From: Saccharolobus shibatae B12
Lineage (GTDB): Archaea > Thermoproteota > Thermoprotei_A > Sulfolobales > Sulfolobaceae
DNA: 64,000 bases
Direction of reading: 5' to 3'
Assembly: GCF_019175345.1 (NCBI RefSeq)
Contig: NZ_CP077717.1
Location: forward strand, 2,327,644-2,391,643
The position numbers and the translations under genes are program-made. The notes beneath the pieces are model-generated. The model ran no database searches. It had not been told where the DNA came from and saw nothing but the letters and a program-made list of their open reading frames with translations. The first letter of the stretch is position 1; every line of letters starts with the position of its first letter. This document shows, one piece after another, positions 1 to 9,519 of this stretch.

Positions 1-756
1 TTTTATAGCATCAGCCTCCATATAATGAAGATTACCAGGAATTATAATAATATGTGGTGTATTGCCGAAGTCATATGAGGAAGCCTCTTCTACGGTGACA
101 GCAACAATTTTCTCATCATCACAGCCTAATCTAGCACCAACTATTACAATATCAGATTTTGAAAGAACATTTTTTCTATGTTTATCTTCAAGTCGCAATA
201 AGATCTGTAGTGCTTCATTAGCAGTCATGGCTTTCTCGCTTTTCAAATCCAGATATAGTATGGTATGAAGACCTCTTTCTCTGTTATCCTTAATCACATT
301 ATAAGGAGTAGGATCTATGAAATCGTTGTAAGGAAATGTTACTGTGACCGACTTACCGAATTTATAGGAAGATAAGAGAGATTTCGATATAAGATAGCAA
401 TGTACCGAAATACCTGGAATCACTTTTACATTATGCCCCCGCTGTTTAGCCTCTATAAGTAGTGAAACGTGAGTTGTAGCTATTAATACATCTCCGATGC
501 TAGCTATGCTCACGTTATAATTCTTATCTAAATAGTCCATGATAATCTTCGAGTTGTTTTCTAATAAACTTCTGTCCGCTTCAATGAAAGTCTTCTCTCC
601 CTTTACTAATCTCCTTAATACATCAACGTTTATATCGCAAGATCTAGACGTGTATTTATCGAAAATTATGATATCAGAATTATTTAATGTATCTATAGCA
701 CTCTCGGTTATGAATTTCTTAGAGATTCCAAGACCCACTAGACTTAAGATGCTCAC
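1..756 (-). CDS. dph5: Diphthine synthase (Dph5), 3' end cut by window
   Basis: This open frame runs from a GTG at 756 off the left edge of the window (252 codons visible). It reads as an S-adenosylmethionine-dependent diphthine synthase, which methylates the modified histidine precursor on elongation factor 2 during diphthamide synthesis. The N-terminus has the SLVGLGIS strand-loop of tetrapyrrole-methylase-fold enzymes, and near residue 80 there is a GDVLIATTH segment that forms part of the SAM site in this family. The last visible residues ([12 protein letters not shown]) resemble the family C-terminus, so only a few residues are missing. It is divergent from the phosphoesterase gene at 799, with only 42 bases between them. 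Confidence 0.9.
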   Translation of the reverse strand, partial: MSILSLVGLGISKKFITESAIDTLNNSDIIIFDKYTSRSCDINVDVLRRLVKGEKTFIEADRSLLENNSKIIMDYLDKNYNVSIASIGDVLIATTHVSLLIEAKQRGHNVKVIPGISVHCYLISKSLLSSYKFGKSVTVTFPYNDFIDPTPYNVIKDNRERGLHTILYLDLKSEKAMTANEALQILLRLEDKHRKNVLSKSDIVIVGARLGCDDEKIVAVTVEEASSYDFGNTPHIIIIPGNLHYMEADAIK

Positions 757-798
757 AAAAAGAATGTATAAAATGGTGTTTAATATTATCTTATCTAA

Positions 799-1554
799 AT
801 GCTAGAGCTCACTAAAGGTATCTTAATTGCTGAGGATCTACCAGCACTTTACGTAAAACATGCTAATAGTGTAGTGATGTCCGACGTACACATAGGCTAT
901 GAAGAGGAGATGTCTAGAAAAGGTATATATATTCCTAGAATACAGAAAAAAAGATTTCTTAGTATAACGAATAGAGTATTCTCAGTTTTTAATACTAAGA
1001 AGTTAATAGTAAACGGAGATTTCAAGCACACTTTTGAAAAACTTACTAGACAAGAAAAAGAGGAATTAAATGAAATTTTGAAATATTTAAAGGATAACGG
1101 AGTAGAAGTTATAATAGTTAGAGGAAATCATGATAACTATATTTCTTTAGTTACGGAAAAATTTGATAATGTAAGATTAGTTGATGAGTTAGACCTTGGA
1201 GAAATACTAATAACTCATGGACATAAAGTAATAGAGCCGAGAAACAATACAACATACATCATAGGTCATGAGCATCCAAGATTGTCAATAAGAGATAAGT
1301 TAGGTTTCTCTAGGAAACTGCAATGTTTCTTGTCAATACCCATAAAGGAAAGGGAAAACTCCCAGATTATAGTATTGCCTGCAATTGGAATATATCAAGC
1401 GGGCAATGATATATCATTAATACATTCAAACTATATGAGTAATTTGATAAAAGAGCATGCAATATTAGAAAAAGCGAAACCCTATGTTATTATTGAGGGA
1501 GAAGGTATAATGGAGTTCCCAGAATTAGGCTTAATTAAGAACATACTTATTTAA
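799..1554 (+). CDS. Calcineurin-like metallophosphoesterase (PdeM/COG1407 type)
   Basis: A 251-residue phosphoesterase of the archaeal ICC-like group. The full two-metal motif set is visible: D29-x-H31, G73-D74, G109-N110-H111-D112, H140-x-H142 and G156-H157-x-H159. This places it with COG1407/PdeM-like proteins, whose bacterial members sit next to DNA ligase and helicase genes. The archaeal substrate is not known to me, and the neighbours here (dph5 and tbp) give no hint. The frame is closed upstream by the divergent dph5. The ATG at 799 has no strong Shine-Dalgarno sequence, and the TATA-like stretch at about 766-775 suggests a nearly leaderless transcript. Confidence 0.8.
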   Translation: MLELTKGILIAEDLPALYVKHANSVVMSDVHIGYEEEMSRKGIYIPRIQKKRFLSITNRVFSVFNTKKLIVNGDFKHTFEKLTRQEKEELNEILKYLKDNGVEVIIVRGNHDNYISLVTEKFDNVRLVDELDLGEILITHGHKVIEPRNNTTYIIGHEHPRLSIRDKLGFSRKLQCFLSIPIKERENSQIIVLPAIGIYQAGNDISLIHSNYMSNLIKEHAILEKAKPYVIIEGEGIMEFPELGLIKNILI

Positions 1555-1561
1555 AAGAGGG

Positions 1562-1599
1562 ATTTATAAATGCAGAATCAAAAAGTTTTTAAGGTGATC
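1562..1599 (+). promoter_or_regulatory. tbp promoter and ribosome binding site
   Basis: The TATA box TTTATAAA lies at 1563-1570. Initiation about 25 bases downstream would fall near 1592, so the mRNA would begin almost at the Shine-Dalgarno sequence AGGTGATC (1592-1599). That arrangement fits translation starting a few bases later at ATC 1604, and leaves GTG 1655 far from any ribosome binding site. Confidence 0.6.
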
Positions 1600-1603
1600 T
1601 TTT

Positions 1604-2200
1604 ATCTCCAATTCAGCGGTATCGTATAAACCCATTGTAAATATAGAAAATATCGTGGCAACAGTTACGTTAGAGCAAAGTTTGGATTTATACGCTATGG
1701 AAAGAAGTATCCCCAACATAGAATATGATCCAGATCAATTTCCAGGATTAATTTTCAGATTAGAACAGCCCAAGGTTACTGCTTTAATATTTAAATCTGG
1801 AAAGATGGTAGTAACTGGGGCGAAAAGTACAGAAGAACTAATAAAGGCCGTAAAGAGAATAATCAAGACACTTAAAAAATATGGTATAAAAATAATGGGC
1901 AAACCTAAAATCCAAATCCAAAATATAGTTGCATCCGCTAACTTACATGTAAACGTTAACTTAGATAAAGCTGCATTCTTACTGGAAAATAACATGTACG
2001 AACCAGAACAATTCCCGGGATTAATTTTTAGAATGGATGATCCTAGAGTTGTACTCCTAATTTTCAGTAGTGGTAAAATGGTAATAACTGGGGCAAAGAG
2101 AGAAGATGAAGTGTCTAAAGCAGTAAAGAGAATATTTGATAAGCTAGCGGAGCTGGATTGTGTCAAACCCATAGAGGAAGAAGAAGAATTAGAGCTCTAG
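1604..2200 (+). CDS. tbp: TATA-box-binding protein TBP, probable AUC start
   Basis: The general transcription factor that binds the TATA box and recruits TFB. Two imperfect repeats of the saddle fold are clear: [19 protein letters not shown] followed by [10 protein letters not shown], then [19 protein letters not shown] followed by [10 protein letters not shown]. The tail is acidic (EEEEELEL). The first conventional start is GTG at 1655, giving 181 residues, but the frame stays open upstream to a TGA at 1595 and encodes [10 protein letters not shown], which belongs to the conserved TBP N-terminus. No ATG, GTG or TTG lies in that stretch. A strong ribosome binding site, AGGTGATC (1592-1599), sits six bases before an in-frame ATC at 1604, which would give 198 residues. 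I therefore place the start at 1604. The 3' end overlaps the convergent kinase gene by 12 bases. Confidence 0.93.
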   Translation: MSNSAVSYKPIVNIENIVATVTLEQSLDLYAMERSIPNIEYDPDQFPGLIFRLEQPKVTALIFKSGKMVVTGAKSTEELIKAVKRIIKTLKKYGIKIMGKPKIQIQNIVASANLHVNVNLDKAAFLLENNMYEPEQFPGLIFRMDDPRVVLLIFSSGKMVITGAKREDEVSKAVKRIFDKLAELDCVKPIEEEEELEL

Positions 2201-3034
2201 AAGCCTAAGTAAACCATTTATTACACTTTTACTTTTAACGCTTTTTATTCCCTTCTTCTCTAATTCCCTACTGAAAAAGGATACGTAAACTGGAGATTCA
2301 TACATACCACCAAAGTAGTAGACCACATTAGAATTTACAGCTTTACATACTATTTGCACTAAAGTAGAGAATTCTGACATACAACTGTTCAAAATTCTAA
2401 CTGCCTTTGTGCTATTTCGCTTTACAGCGTTTAACAAATTAACTGAATATTGTGCTATTTTGGCTGGATTACAAGAGTTTTTATAAAGGAACCTCACTAG
2501 ATCTTCTTCAGTTTTAAAATTAGAAAATTGGATTAAGCTTCTATCATTAGATAGCCCTTGAAACTCTCTTAACAACTCATGTAAAAACTCTCTACCTAAC
2601 CAGAATCCAGAACATATATCGCCAACTAACCATCCTCTATCGCCCTTTATTACCCTTTTACTTCCATCAAAACCATATACTATACTACCAGTTCCTGCAA
2701 TAGTTATACATCCCTTATCCGCATTAGACATAAGCACAACATGAGCATCATGTTCTATGATTACCTTATCCGCGTATTTACTTAGAAGTGGATATAGTTG
2801 ACTTTTTACCTCTTTAGCCATGACTTCACTGTCAATACCGGCTAAAGATATTGCAATTCCGTTAAATTTCTTATTGAATGACGAGATTATACTGCTTAAT
2901 CTTAAAACTGACTTATAGGGGCCTACTTTATCTACACTTGCCGGTTCGTATTTGTACTGTCTTACTAATTTTTCACCATCATAAACGAAAACTTTAGTAG
3001 ATGTACCGCCAGCATCTATTAATAGGTATTCCAC
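2189..3034 (-). CDS. BadF/BadG-type sugar kinase-fold ATPase
   Basis: A 281-residue protein of the BadF/BadG/N-acetylglucosamine-kinase branch of the actin/hexokinase fold. The phosphate-1 loop is [14 protein letters not shown] (residues 7-20), the phosphate-2 region is [12 protein letters not shown], and GDRGWLVGD is the typical follow-on loop. An archaeal member, the S. tokodaii hexokinase, phosphorylates glucose, mannose and glucosamine. This protein is shorter, so its sugar cannot be assigned from sequence. It is convergent with tbp (12-base overlap) and divergent from the small gene at 3080. Confidence 0.75.
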   Translation of the reverse strand: MEYLLIDAGGTSTKVFVYDGEKLVRQYKYEPASVDKVGPYKSVLRLSSIISSFNKKFNGIAISLAGIDSEVMAKEVKSQLYPLLSKYADKVIIEHDAHVVLMSNADKGCITIAGTGSIVYGFDGSKRVIKGDRGWLVGDICSGFWLGREFLHELLREFQGLSNDRSLIQFSNFKTEEDLVRFLYKNSCNPAKIAQYSVNLLNAVKRNSTKAVRILNSCMSEFSTLVQIVCKAVNSNVVYYFGGMYESPVYVSFFSRELEKKGIKSVKSKSVINGLLRLLEL

Positions 3035-3079
3035 AAACGATATAAACGCTAAACGACATTAAAATTTTGGTGTCTAGAA

Positions 3080-3289
3080 ATGCTCAAACATGGTAAGTAC
3101 GTTTATGTAGATCTAAATAATGGTAAATATATTAAGGTAAGGATACTAAAGTCAAGGGATGATAATTCCGCTGAAAAATACATCTTAACCAATTATGTGA
3201 ATAAGAATAAACCTAAGAATGGTATAATAATAAAGATGGATAGTCTACCAATAGAAGTTAAAGATAAAATAACTAGATTCTTTTTATGA
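3080..3289 (+). CDS. Small hypothetical protein, 69 aa
   Basis: I do not recognise this gene. It encodes a charged, beta-rich-looking 69-residue protein (KYVYVDLNNGKYIKVRILKS near the start). It has no cysteines and no membrane segment. It is divergent from the kinase-fold gene, and its last 17 bases overlap the convergent DUF373 gene. Codon use is like that of the neighbours and the ATG at 3080 lies just after an AT-rich promoter stretch, so I treat it as a real gene. Confidence 0.55.
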   Translation: MLKHGKYVYVDLNNGKYIKVRILKSRDDNSAEKYILTNYVNKNKPKNGIIIKMDSLPIEVKDKITRFFL

Positions 3290-4340
3290 GTTTCTCTAAA
3301 ATCCCATATTTTTCTAATGCTGTTAGGGTAATATATATCGAAATGATAACTATAGAAGCTAATATTAACGTGTATAGTGACTGAATAGTCAGAATATATG
3401 TATTATCTATAATATCTTTCACAACGGTAAATAATATAAAGTAAATTATAACTATGTTTATGATCTTAATTATATCATGCCATACCCTAATATCTTTATT
3501 TAATCCCTTGGAGACAGCCTTACCGCCAAACAATATTATTGCGGAAAATGAAGCATATGGTAAAATTTGAAGAATTGCAAAAGCGAATTCTTGGACACTA
3601 CTTAGTCCTCTAACTAGCTGAAGTTGTATATAGAGGTTAATCACACCTATTAAGAGTGAGATGATAGACACTGTAGCCGTTATTACCATTATTGTGGAAT
3701 TCTCCCACCAACTCTCTATGAGATCATCAATTTTGAGACCTTTTATGACCATTGCACCTCCTAATATAATTAATATTGTTGGTTCTATGTAAACTGACAA
3801 ATTCAGAGCAGCCAATATTCCAGCTAAGGCTAATATTATGCCGGGTACACCTAAGAAAACTCTCGCATATCTCTTTTCCGTTATGGCCTTTCTTATGTAT
3901 TTTGCAAGAAGCATATATGTTTCCTCTACTCCCCTATACTGCTCTACTATAACTTGCTGAACTGCAGAAATCTTTAACCTGGATTGAATTATGGGTATTG
4001 CACGAGCGTCATCTGGACTATCATAGACTACTACTGCATATTCTGGTGATAGCTCCTCAATTACTTCGTCTAATTTTTTCGAAAATTCCAACTGCGACTC
4101 AGTACCACCTTTTTTTGAGCCGGATATGAAGACTATCTCAGCGTCTTCTCCTTTTCTTTTTAGATCAACATAAATATTAAATGCCACCACCATTGAATTA
4201 AAATCGGAATCTGTGGGCATAAAATACGCTGCTTTGTCAAGAGCTAACTTACATTTCTCTTCTCCTATAATTGGTGAAGAAAACCCTAAATCTCCTATAT
4301 CATCATCAATATCAACGTATATTACTATTGTCTTTACCAT
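3273..4340 (-). CDS. DUF373 family membrane protein (COG2237)
   Basis: A 355-residue protein with two halves. Residues 1-155 form a soluble alpha/beta domain that starts with VIYVDIDDDIGDLGF, the acidic strand-loop of the archaeal DUF373 family. From about 170 onward there are roughly six hydrophobic segments, beginning FLGVPGIILALAGILAALN. The function is unknown. The 5' end overlaps the coiled-coil gene by 29 bases on the same strand, which implies co-translation. The pair looks like a membrane protein plus a long coiled-coil partner. Confidence 0.75.
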   Translation of the reverse strand: MVKTIVIYVDIDDDIGDLGFSSPIIGEEKCKLALDKAAYFMPTDSDFNSMVVAFNIYVDLKRKGEDAEIVFISGSKKGGTESQLEFSKKLDEVIEELSPEYAVVVYDSPDDARAIPIIQSRLKISAVQQVIVEQYRGVEETYMLLAKYIRKAITEKRYARVFLGVPGIILALAGILAALNLSVYIEPTILIILGGAMVIKGLKIDDLIESWWENSTIMVITATVSIISLLIGVINLYIQLQLVRGLSSVQEFAFAILQILPYASFSAIILFGGKAVSKGLNKDIRVWHDIIKIINIVIIYFILFTVVKDIIDNTYILTIQSLYTLILASIVIISIYITLTALEKYGILEKLIKRI

Positions 4341-5208
4341 CCTTATTATCTACTTCCCCGTAAAGTATTAAAAATTCTTCAAAAGATAACCTCTTATTCT
4401 GCTTGAGCTTTTCCTCTATACTCTTCTTCTTTTTCTCAATAACTTCAGTAGTATTAACTTGTACTGGGTTTTCCTGAAGGCTTTTTAATCTTCTTTGGGT
4501 CTCATTCAGTTCGTTACTCTTGTTTTTAATTTCTGTATTCAAATCTTCTATCTGTTTAGAAATATTCTCTATTTCGTTACTTAAATTATTTATTTCATCT
4601 CTTAGCTTATTCCTCTCTTCGACTAATTTCTTTATAATATTCTTCTTTTCTCCTATCTCGTTAATAAGTGCCTTAATCTTCTCCCTAATTGTATTTAACT
4701 CAACCCTTTTTGCTAGTAATTCAGCTTTTTCTTCAGTTTTCTTCTCCTTTATTTTCATAGCCTTTTTAGCATCTTGTAATTTCTTCTCTAGCTCAGCAAT
4801 TCTCTGTATAACTTTTTTCTCTTCCTCTAATGTTAAGGAACTAGTTTGCAATTTCCATTCTAGCTCCCTTATTTTTCTCTCTATTGAATCAGGATTACCT
4901 AGATTTTGAGAAGAAAGTTTTTTAACTTCCTCAAAATCTTTTCTCATTTGCTGAATTATTTCTACGAGATTTTTTCTTCTCTCCTTTAACTGGTTAAATT
5001 CCTCTAATTTCATTTTATACTCTTGCCTTATCGTGTTAATTTGCTGTGTCAACTCTTTTGCTTTGGCTATCTTTTCCCTTCTCTTCTCTCTCATTTTTTT
5101 AACTTTTTCAATAAGTTCTAACTTAAGTTGCTTCAGTCTAACTATATTCTCTTTAAGCTCAGATATCTTCTTATATAACTCGTCTGTGTCCGTTGATATA
5201 GATGACAT
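4312..5208 (-). CDS. Long coiled-coil protein (COG1340 type)
   Basis: A 298-residue protein that is almost entirely charged heptad-like sequence rich in Glu, Lys, Leu and Ile from residue 10 to about 255. It has no signal peptide or membrane segment. This matches the uncharacterised archaeal coiled-coil family COG1340, which resembles parts of SMC/Rad50 arms but has no ATPase head here. It lies directly upstream of, and overlaps by 29 bases, the DUF373 membrane protein gene. A structural or membrane-tethering role is an inference from that pairing. Confidence 0.7.
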   Translation of the reverse strand: MSSISTDTDELYKKISELKENIVRLKQLKLELIEKVKKMREKRREKIAKAKELTQQINTIRQEYKMKLEEFNQLKERRKNLVEIIQQMRKDFEEVKKLSSQNLGNPDSIERKIRELEWKLQTSSLTLEEEKKVIQRIAELEKKLQDAKKAMKIKEKKTEEKAELLAKRVELNTIREKIKALINEIGEKKNIIKKLVEERNKLRDEINNLSNEIENISKQIEDLNTEIKNKSNELNETQRRLKSLQENPVQVNTTEVIEKKKKSIEEKLKQNKRLSFEEFLILYGEVDNKDGKDNSNIR

Positions 5209-5307
5209 TCTTGTCTATTTTAGTAGCGAATACGTATAAATAACTATTTCCCACATAATAGCCTTCAGTAAGCCCTAAAAATGAGCTTCGCCAGTTAAGA
5301 TGAATAC

Positions 5308-5340
5308 ATGGGTATTATCAACAAATAATAATAAACCCAT
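5308..5340. repeat. Inverted repeat in gar1 upstream region
   Basis: ATGGGTATTAT (5308-5318) is followed, after a short AT-rich loop, by ATAATAAACCCAT ending at 5340. The arms pair with two unpaired bases on one side. The element lies between the divergent coiled-coil gene and gar1, about 22 bases before the gar1 ATG. It could be a regulator site or chance in AT-rich DNA. Confidence 0.3.
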
Positions 5341-5362
5341 ATAGACGTAACATAAAAATGAG

Positions 5363-5635
5363 ATGAAAAACAACTTTAATGAAATTGGCACACTTACAAA
5401 GAATGTTTTAAAAGATAAGATTCTTATTAAATTAACGAGTGATTTAGACTTTACGAAGTACAACATAATAGGAAAGGCTATATATAATGGAAAGGAGCAG
5501 AAAATAGGAAAGATCCTAGATGTATTAGGAAACGTAAAAGAGCCTTATGCTTTAGCAGTGTTAGATAAAAATTCAAAAATTTTATTTAATGAGAAAATAT
5601 TCGTTAGTTATAGTGAGAGGAGGTCAAGAAAATGA
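5363..5635 (+). CDS. gar1: H/ACA RNP protein Gar1
   Basis: A 90-residue Gar1-like protein. Gar1 is a core subunit of H/ACA ribonucleoproteins, which convert uridine to pseudouridine in rRNA using guide RNAs. The pattern fits the small beta-barrel domain: EIGTLTKNV, then [21 protein letters not shown], then AVLDK and a strongly basic tail (SYSERRSRK). Its TGA stop overlaps the ATG of the TFB gene (ATGA). gar1 next to a TFB gene is a common archaeal arrangement and supports the assignment. Confidence 0.85.
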   Translation: MKNNFNEIGTLTKNVLKDKILIKLTSDLDFTKYNIIGKAIYNGKEQKIGKILDVLGNVKEPYALAVLDKNSKILFNEKIFVSYSERRSRK

Positions 5636-6513
5636 AATGTCCATTTTGTGGAACGGAGGACACAATAACATATGATGTGGAAAAAGGAATGTATGTATGT
5701 ACAAACTGCGGCAGTGTAATAGAAGATAACGCAGTAGATCCAGGTCCAGATTGGAGAGCCTATAACGCAAAAGACAGAAATGAGAAAGAGAGAGTAGGTA
5801 GCCCAAGTACTCCAAAAGTACATGACTGGGGATTTCATACTATAATAGGATACGGTAGAGCTAAGGACAGACTAAAAACATTAAAGATGCAAAGAATGCA
5901 AAATAAGATACGTGTGTCACCTAAGGATAAAAAACTAGTAACCTTACTTTCTATTTTAAATGATGAGAGTTCAAAATTAGAGTTACCAGAACATGTCAAA
6001 GAAACTGCATCATTAATAATAAGGAAAATGGTAGAAACTGGACAAACCAAAAGGATAGATCAGTATACGCTAATAGTTGCTGCCTTATATTATTCTTGCC
6101 AAGTGAATAACGTACCAAGACATCTCCAAGAGTTTAAAGTTAGATATTCCATATCTTCTAGTGAATTTTGGAACGCCTTAAAGAGAGTTCAATCTGTTGC
6201 AAAATCAATACCGGACTTTCGTCCTAAAATCAGACCAACAGAATATATACCAAAAATAATATACAGACTAAATTTACCCCCAATTATAGGAACAAAGGCA
6301 TCCGAGTTAGTAGACTTAATGCATAAACAAGGGCTGACTAGCGGAAAAGGATACTTATCTTTAAGCGCAGCTTCGGTTTACTTAATATCGGCGCTAATGG
6401 ATATAAAAAAGACGCAGAAAGAGGTTGCAGATTCGTTAGATATTACTGAAGTAACTATTAGGAATAGATATAAGGACATCGTGGATAATTTTGATATTAT
6501 TGTTACATTATGA
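5632..6513 (+). CDS. tfb2: Transcription initiation factor TFB (second paralog, Tfb2-like)
   Basis: The archaeal TFIIB homologue, which bridges TBP on the TATA box and RNA polymerase. The N-terminal zinc ribbon has C3-x2-C6 and C23-x2-C26, followed by the B-reader/linker segment ([17 protein letters not shown]). Two cyclin folds occupy about 100-190 and 200-293. The second ends in a helix-turn-helix ([20 protein letters not shown]) that would read the BRE. At 293 residues it is full length. Sulfolobus species carry several tfb genes; this one, next to gar1, TFE-beta and tbp, corresponds by context to Tfb2. It is translationally coupled to gar1. Confidence 0.92.
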   Translation: MKCPFCGTEDTITYDVEKGMYVCTNCGSVIEDNAVDPGPDWRAYNAKDRNEKERVGSPSTPKVHDWGFHTIIGYGRAKDRLKTLKMQRMQNKIRVSPKDKKLVTLLSILNDESSKLELPEHVKETASLIIRKMVETGQTKRIDQYTLIVAALYYSCQVNNVPRHLQEFKVRYSISSSEFWNALKRVQSVAKSIPDFRPKIRPTEYIPKIIYRLNLPPIIGTKASELVDLMHKQGLTSGKGYLSLSAASVYLISALMDIKKTQKEVADSLDITEVTIRNRYKDIVDNFDIIVTL

Positions 6514-6654
6514 TTTTTATGGAATTATATAAAAGTATTGTGTAGATTTACTCATTTTAAATCTTATTTATTATTAAAACTATTGAAAAGTAGTCAATTG
6601 TCACTAAAGAGTGTTTAACGTACCCATAAAAACAGTAAAATAAATAAGCGTGGA

Positions 6655-6670
6655 ATGCATATATATATTT
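6655..6670 (+). promoter_or_regulatory. TATA box of TFE-beta gene
   Basis: The run ATGCATATATATATTT around 6655-6670 is centred about 28 bases before the ATG at 6692. That spacing fits a leaderless or near-leaderless transcript, the usual Sulfolobus arrangement. The 178-base gap after tfb2 shows no other feature I can support. Confidence 0.5.
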
Positions 6671-6691
6671 TAGCCAACACGGGTGTAAAAG

Positions 6692-7069
6692 ATGGAATCA
6701 GATTCAACAAGTAATTATGAAGCAATAGTACATAAAAAGATAAAAGAAATGGGAGAAAAAGGAATTTCGCAACAAGAATTGGCTAAATCAGTTGGTTTGC
6801 CCATAAGAGAAATTAGTAGCATTATAAAAAGATTAGTTGAGAAGAAGCTAATTATTAAAAAAGCTGTGAAAGAAAATGGAAAAAACATAGTTAAATTATT
6901 TGCAGTTGACAGCAATTATAATATAAATATTTATATAAATCTTAACGGTTTAGATGAGATTCCTTGCTTAAGTTGTAAAAGCTTAACCAAATGTGGGAAT
7001 GGAATACATGTAAGCCCACAGACTTGTAGTAAATTATCGGGCTGGATCTTGGAAAAAGCTTTATCTTAA
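6692..7069 (+). CDS. tfeB: Transcription factor TFE beta subunit (RPC34/RPC39-like)
   Basis: A 125-residue protein with an N-terminal winged helix (residues 8-70; [20 protein letters not shown] is the helix-turn-helix) and a C-terminal cysteine motif C92-x2-C95-x5-C101-x10-C112. This is the layout of crenarchaeal TFE-beta, the homologue of the RNA polymerase III subunit RPC39 (RPC34 in yeast), which carries a 4Fe-4S cluster in those cysteines. It pairs with TFE-alpha to help open promoter DNA. The position next to tfb2 matches Sulfolobus gene order. It is convergent with trm1 and overlaps it by 9 bases. Confidence 0.88.
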   Translation: MESDSTSNYEAIVHKKIKEMGEKGISQQELAKSVGLPIREISSIIKRLVEKKLIIKKAVKENGKNIVKLFAVDSNYNINIYINLNGLDEIPCLSCKSLTKCGNGIHVSPQTCSKLSGWILEKALS

Positions 7070-8197
7070 ATTCTTAACGCATCTAATTATTTCTTCATAT
7101 CCCTTATCGGTTCTTATCCCAGTAGGAGCAAAATGAGTCTTAGAGGCATCCCCTAGACATTCTAAAATCGAATCAATTGGAGGAATAGCTGAGACTTTTA
7201 GTTTAGATGCCAGCTTACTAATATTGTAAAATACACTTTTATATTTCGCCTCCTTTTCTATTACATTAAGTAGCTTCTGTATTCTGTTAAAAGAGGACAA
7301 GTAATTGAAATTATTGTATATATCAATCATTCTTTTTAAAAATTCCATATTGTGAAGAGGACCAATGAATAGAGGACCAATAATGATAAAGTTTTCACCA
7401 CATATTGGACACTTAATCTTACAATTCTCGTCTACGAAAGTCTGAAATCCACAGCGGGGGCATTCCCCGAAATATTTAAGATTCTTATTAATGTTCTCAT
7501 CTGCTTTTCTAGCACCACTTTCCACTCTTACGAATAGTCTATAGTAATAGTCTGCATAAAAAGAGAATAACGGATACACGGTTTTTTCTAACATCGCAGC
7601 TTCTCTAATTATCTTGCCGATAAGTATTCTTAATCCAAGCTCCTTTGACGAGGAAAGTTTATAGTTAATAGCATCATATTTTCGCCTACAAGAAGTTCGT
7701 GAAGATCCCTCAAGTGGAGATAGATCAGTTGCTGTAAATGCTACTATTCCATTTCTTATTGTCGCGTTTATGGATGAAAGGATAAACGGTACTGGAGATC
7801 CAAAGGGATCTATATCAATATACTCGCTTTTTATTTCGTAGAGCAACACATTTGCATCCTTATTATAAATTTTAGCGTTTTCAATTCCATTATTTTTCAC
7901 ATTTATTTGGATTAGGGAAGTAGCTGTTGAATTTTTATCATTCAGAATTAGTTGTTCACTTTTCCACGATTCTACATAATATCTAATTCCTCTTATACCC
8001 GTTGCGCTTAATGCGTCTAATATTATCTTAGGCTTTAACAGGCTAACCACGATTACGCTAAGGTCTCTGTTGAAAGTCATTTTAGGATTGTAGAACACTG
8101 GAGCCCATGATGGATCGAATTTCCCTTCTATCATATATTCTTTAGGATCTGGTACGAATATTCTAACTTTGCCTTCCGTTACTTCCTTTAATTTCAT
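7061..8197 (-). CDS. trm1: tRNA (guanine26-N2)-dimethyltransferase Trm1
   Basis: A 378-residue SAM-dependent methyltransferase that dimethylates G26 of tRNA. The SAM-binding start is [16 protein letters not shown], the catalytic-site region is [10 protein letters not shown], and ATDLSPLEG follows. A zinc ribbon ([22 protein letters not shown], split over residues 242-263 approximately) is typical of archaeal Trm1. Length fits the family. The 5' end overlaps the upstream HTH gene by 35 bases, so the two are likely co-transcribed. Confidence 0.93.
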   Translation of the reverse strand: MKLKEVTEGKVRIFVPDPKEYMIEGKFDPSWAPVFYNPKMTFNRDLSVIVVSLLKPKIILDALSATGIRGIRYYVESWKSEQLILNDKNSTATSLIQINVKNNGIENAKIYNKDANVLLYEIKSEYIDIDPFGSPVPFILSSINATIRNGIVAFTATDLSPLEGSSRTSCRRKYDAINYKLSSSKELGLRILIGKIIREAAMLEKTVYPLFSFYADYYYRLFVRVESGARKADENINKNLKYFGECPRCGFQTFVDENCKIKCPICGENFIIIGPLFIGPLHNMEFLKRMIDIYNNFNYLSSFNRIQKLLNVIEKEAKYKSVFYNISKLASKLKVSAIPPIDSILECLGDASKTHFAPTGIRTDKGYEEIIRCVKNLR

Positions 8198-9095
8198 CTA
8201 TTAAAGAATGTATGTCATTTTCTTCATAAGTTTTATATCCTAGATCTTCACATTCCTTTAACATCTTTGAAGTCCTTATGATTATCAATAATTCAGATTT
8301 AGTGTAAGATGCAAGTTTCTTAGCTTCATAAAATTTCTTCATTGACTTATTGTAATCCTTGTTCTCTATTGTAACTAAATATCTATTATTGTCGTTGTCT
8401 TTAACTATCAAATCTGCTGCAGTTAATTTCAATGATAGGACGTTTATCCCATTTTCTTTCAATTTATATATTAACTTTGATTTAAAACTCTCCGGAGAAA
8501 ACTCTGTTATATCCTCTTCAATGACTTCTTTTTTACCTTTTACAGAGTCCCATATTACATCGCCTATTATATCGTCCCCAAACAAATCTATCAGCTTCTC
8601 GGCAACTTCAAGCGATACGTCTGAATCCCCTTTCTCATAATCATAAATGGCCTTTCTAGAAACTCCAAGAAATTTAGCTACGTCTCCTATACTATATCCC
8701 ATTTCCTCTCTCTTATGTTTCAATATGTAATTTCTGATCTTTATGAATATACCTCCCCTAGTTCTATAAAGGAAAATCTTCTCACCATTGATTACTTTCT
8801 TAAATCCTTCTGGTGAGACTGCAAAAACATTATCAGCCTTAACTGAGACAATATCCTCCTCTTCTTCATTAGTGACTACTAATGACGCGGTTACCGTAGA
8901 TACTGCAATCTTCTTCAAATCTGAAATTTCCTCTTTGGTCACCTTATCCTCAGATACTCTAATCAGAGTGGGTTCCTTAGAGTTGAGAACGATATCTACG
9001 GATTTTCTATTATGTTCTGGATATTCAATCATTGTATAAGTATACTTTTTATCCTCCAATATGTCTATAACTTCGTTGATAATTTTTTTGCTCAT
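8163..9095 (-). CDS. HTH-type transcriptional regulator (COG1395)
   Basis: A 310-residue archaeal regulator. The N-terminal 115 residues form an alpha/beta domain. A Cro/CI-type helix-turn-helix follows at about 129-185 ([20 protein letters not shown]), and a C-terminal domain covers about 200-300. It belongs to the conserved archaeal family of putative HTH proteins near trm1 and fibrillarin genes; targets are unknown. It sits three bases after the DUF61 gene and overlaps trm1, within a minus-strand run from nop5 to trm1 of RNA-modification genes. Confidence 0.8.
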   Translation of the reverse strand: MSKKIINEVIDILEDKKYTYTMIEYPEHNRKSVDIVLNSKEPTLIRVSEDKVTKEEISDLKKIAVSTVTASLVVTNEEEEDIVSVKADNVFAVSPEGFKKVINGEKIFLYRTRGGIFIKIRNYILKHKREEMGYSIGDVAKFLGVSRKAIYDYEKGDSDVSLEVAEKLIDLFGDDIIGDVIWDSVKGKKEVIEEDITEFSPESFKSKLIYKLKENGINVLSLKLTAADLIVKDNDNNRYLVTIENKDYNKSMKKFYEAKKLASYTKSELLIIIRTSKMLKECEDLGYKTYEENDIHSLIDEIKGSNGRQS

Positions 9096-9098
9096 ATC

Positions 9099-9515
9099 TT
9101 ACATCTCACTTAATTCTGTTTCTTCTGTATAACTTCTAGTAGGGCTAAGAATTATAAATATTAATGATGTATATTCCCTTAATAGCTTCTCGACATCTAC
9201 ATTTAATATTACATTAGATATTTCTCTTCCAAGTAAAATTGAAATTGCCTTCCTGTTCCATTGCTCCCCACTAATGAAATATTCTCCAATTTCGGGTGAT
9301 TTAATAAATATAAATGGAATTTTTACTAAAGACCATAAATAAAGTGGAATTCTATCGGAAAGCCTTTCCACCTCGTCCTTTTTTATCTCATGATAAAAAT
9401 TATTATTTAGTTTAATCTTTAATTTACCTTCCAATGCATCTTTAATGGTAACGTATTCAGCAGGAGAAGAAGAGAATATGTCTTTAAGTCCAAACTCAAA
9501 AATTTTATCTATCAA
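9099..9515 (-). CDS. DUF61/UPF0216 family protein
   Basis: A 138-residue protein starting at TTG 9515, just after a TAGGAG ribosome binding site. It reads as the conserved archaeal DUF61 (UPF0216) family: SDRIPLYLWSLVKIPFIFI in the middle, then EIGEYFISGEQWNRKAISI. It has no obvious catalytic motif or membrane segment, and the function is unknown. It lies between fibrillarin (4 bases away) and the COG1395 regulator (3 bases away), so it belongs to the same operon. Confidence 0.7.
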   Translation of the reverse strand: MIDKIFEFGLKDIFSSSPAEYVTIKDALEGKLKIKLNNNFYHEIKKDEVERLSDRIPLYLWSLVKIPFIFIKSPEIGEYFISGEQWNRKAISILLGREISNVILNVDVEKLLREYTSLIFIILSPTRSYTEETELSEM

Positions 9516-9519
9516 ACTC

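Noticed and set aside
62..805. Plus-strand frames over the first 0.8 kb
   Set aside because: They are shadows of the minus-strand dph5, whose family motifs are clear.
4520..5239. Plus-strand Ser/Phe-rich frames opposite the coiled-coil gene
   Set aside because: These are antisense of Glu/Lys codons, with no family resemblance.
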